Assembly: GCA_963742585.1 (NCBI GenBank)
Contig: CAVUMI010000009.1
Coordinates: 744,001-808,000, forward strand
Source of the DNA: JACDEA01 sp963742585
GTDB taxonomy: Bacteria > Actinomycetota > Acidimicrobiia > Acidimicrobiales > JACDEA01
Direction of reading: 5' to 3'
Length of the DNA: 64,000 nt
Part shown: positions 63,711 to 64,000 of the stretch, piece by piece
Layout of the letters: each line of letters begins with the position of its first letter
Numbering within the stretch: the first letter of the stretch is position 1
Notes under the pieces: generated by a model
Told to the model about the DNA's origin: nothing
Databases searched by the model: none
Seen by the model: the letters and a program-made list of their open reading frames with translations, nothing else
Made by a program: the position numbers and the translations under genes

Positions 63711-64000
63711 GCGCGGTCGACGTGGTCGACCGCGAACCCCAGCTTCTCGTACAGCAGTACGGCCCCGGTGTTGCCGGCATCCACGTAGAGCATCGCGGTG
63801 GTGAGGCCGTGCTGGGCGAGATGGTCGAGACCGGCCAGCACCAGCGCGTGACCCAGCCCGAGTCCATGGAAATCAGGATCCACCGCAATCACGTAGATCT
63901 CACCGAGCGGCGGGTCGTGGTCGGCGTGCACCTTGGTCCAACAGAACCCCGCGAGCCGACCCTCGCTCTCATGCAGAAGGAAGCCGCGTGGGTCGAACCA
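63668..64000 (-). CDS. mshD: mycothiol synthase MshD, C-terminal part (cut by window edge)
   Basis: Only the last 110 residues are inside the window. They read WFDPRGFLLHESEGRLAGFCWTKVH, GEIYVIAVDPDFHGLGLGHALVLAGLDHLA, LYVDAGNTGAVLLYEKLGF, matching the second GNAT domain of MshD. The acetyl-CoA loop is HGLGLGHALV (QxxGxGxAL pattern). MshD acetylates Cys-GlcN-Ins to give mycothiol, the actinobacterial thiol. It implies the mycothiol pathway and so supports the taxonomic placement. Confidence 0.85.
   Translation of the reverse strand, partial: WFDPRGFLLHESEGRLAGFCWTKVHADHDPPLGEIYVIAVDPDFHGLGLGHALVLAGLDHLAQHGLTTAMLYVDAGNTGAVLLYEKLGFAVDHVDRAYVGDLTPTARPTA

Overview
The window is high-GC, tightly packed DNA from an actinobacterium, most plausibly of the Acidimicrobiia type (inference from gene order and gene content). 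Sequence markers are a division and cell wall (dcw) cluster ending in ftsZ-pgeF-ylmE-sepF-yggT-divIVA, a DUF3040 protein, a mycothiol synthase fragment, an F420-type LLM oxidoreductase, a bacterial proteasome activator (Bpa), an actinobacterial-type PPi phosphofructokinase, and GTGA/ATGA stop-start overlaps at more than ten gene junctions.

Layout. 0-6.4 kb: central metabolism (pfkA, inositol-phosphatase family, threonine aldolase, PIG-L deacetylase, polyprenol-mannose synthase, acyl-CoA synthetase). 6.4-9.7 kb: a large c-di-GMP protein. 9.7-12.9 kb: NUDIX, DNA polymerase IV, Gfo/Idh oxidoreductase, DUF3040. 12.9-17.4 kb: a minus-strand MoxR - DUF58 - transglutaminase operon. 17.5-24.2 kb: S9 peptidase, ROK kinase, P450, acyl-CoA dehydrogenase, HNH nuclease, lipoate ligase. 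24.1-25.8 kb: an HTH regulator and a ClpC N-domain-only protein transcribed divergently from a 38-bp perfect palindrome. 25.8-42.2 kb: the dcw cluster from mraZ to divIVA, with murF and murG absent from their usual places and murD running in frame into ftsW. 42.2-49.8 kb: a membrane protein with a histone-H1-like tail, ileS, DUF167, an H1-like/DksA-type zinc finger protein, lspA, rluD, an Rrf2 regulator and bpa. 49.8-64 kb: dnaE preceded by DnaA-box-like sites, two unrecognised genes, patatin, a YyaL-like thioredoxin protein, SDR, diguanylate cyclase, PPK2, LLM oxidoreductase, MaoC, rlmN, a VIT1-type transporter and a partial mshD.

Sequence quality. Many essential genes (murE, mraY, murD, ftsI, ftsW, dnaE, rsmH) carry single-base frame breaks that restore a textbook protein when one base is removed. 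I treat these as uncorrected, mostly insertion-type sequencing errors rather than pseudogenes. The breaks are clumped: 9.7-14.4, 15.3-18.8, 37.9-47.1 and 53.5-64 kb are essentially clean.

Non-coding structure. The most unusual signal is a family of 47-nt imperfect palindromes (6689, 58683 and 61008), one of them read through in frame inside a diguanylate cyclase gene. There is also a 125-bp element with 18-bp perfect terminal inverted repeats after the DUF167 gene, a candidate MraZ operator and sigma70-like promoter before mraZ, and a DnaA-box-like cluster before dnaE. I saw no tRNA, rRNA, CRISPR array, insertion sequence transposase or phage gene.
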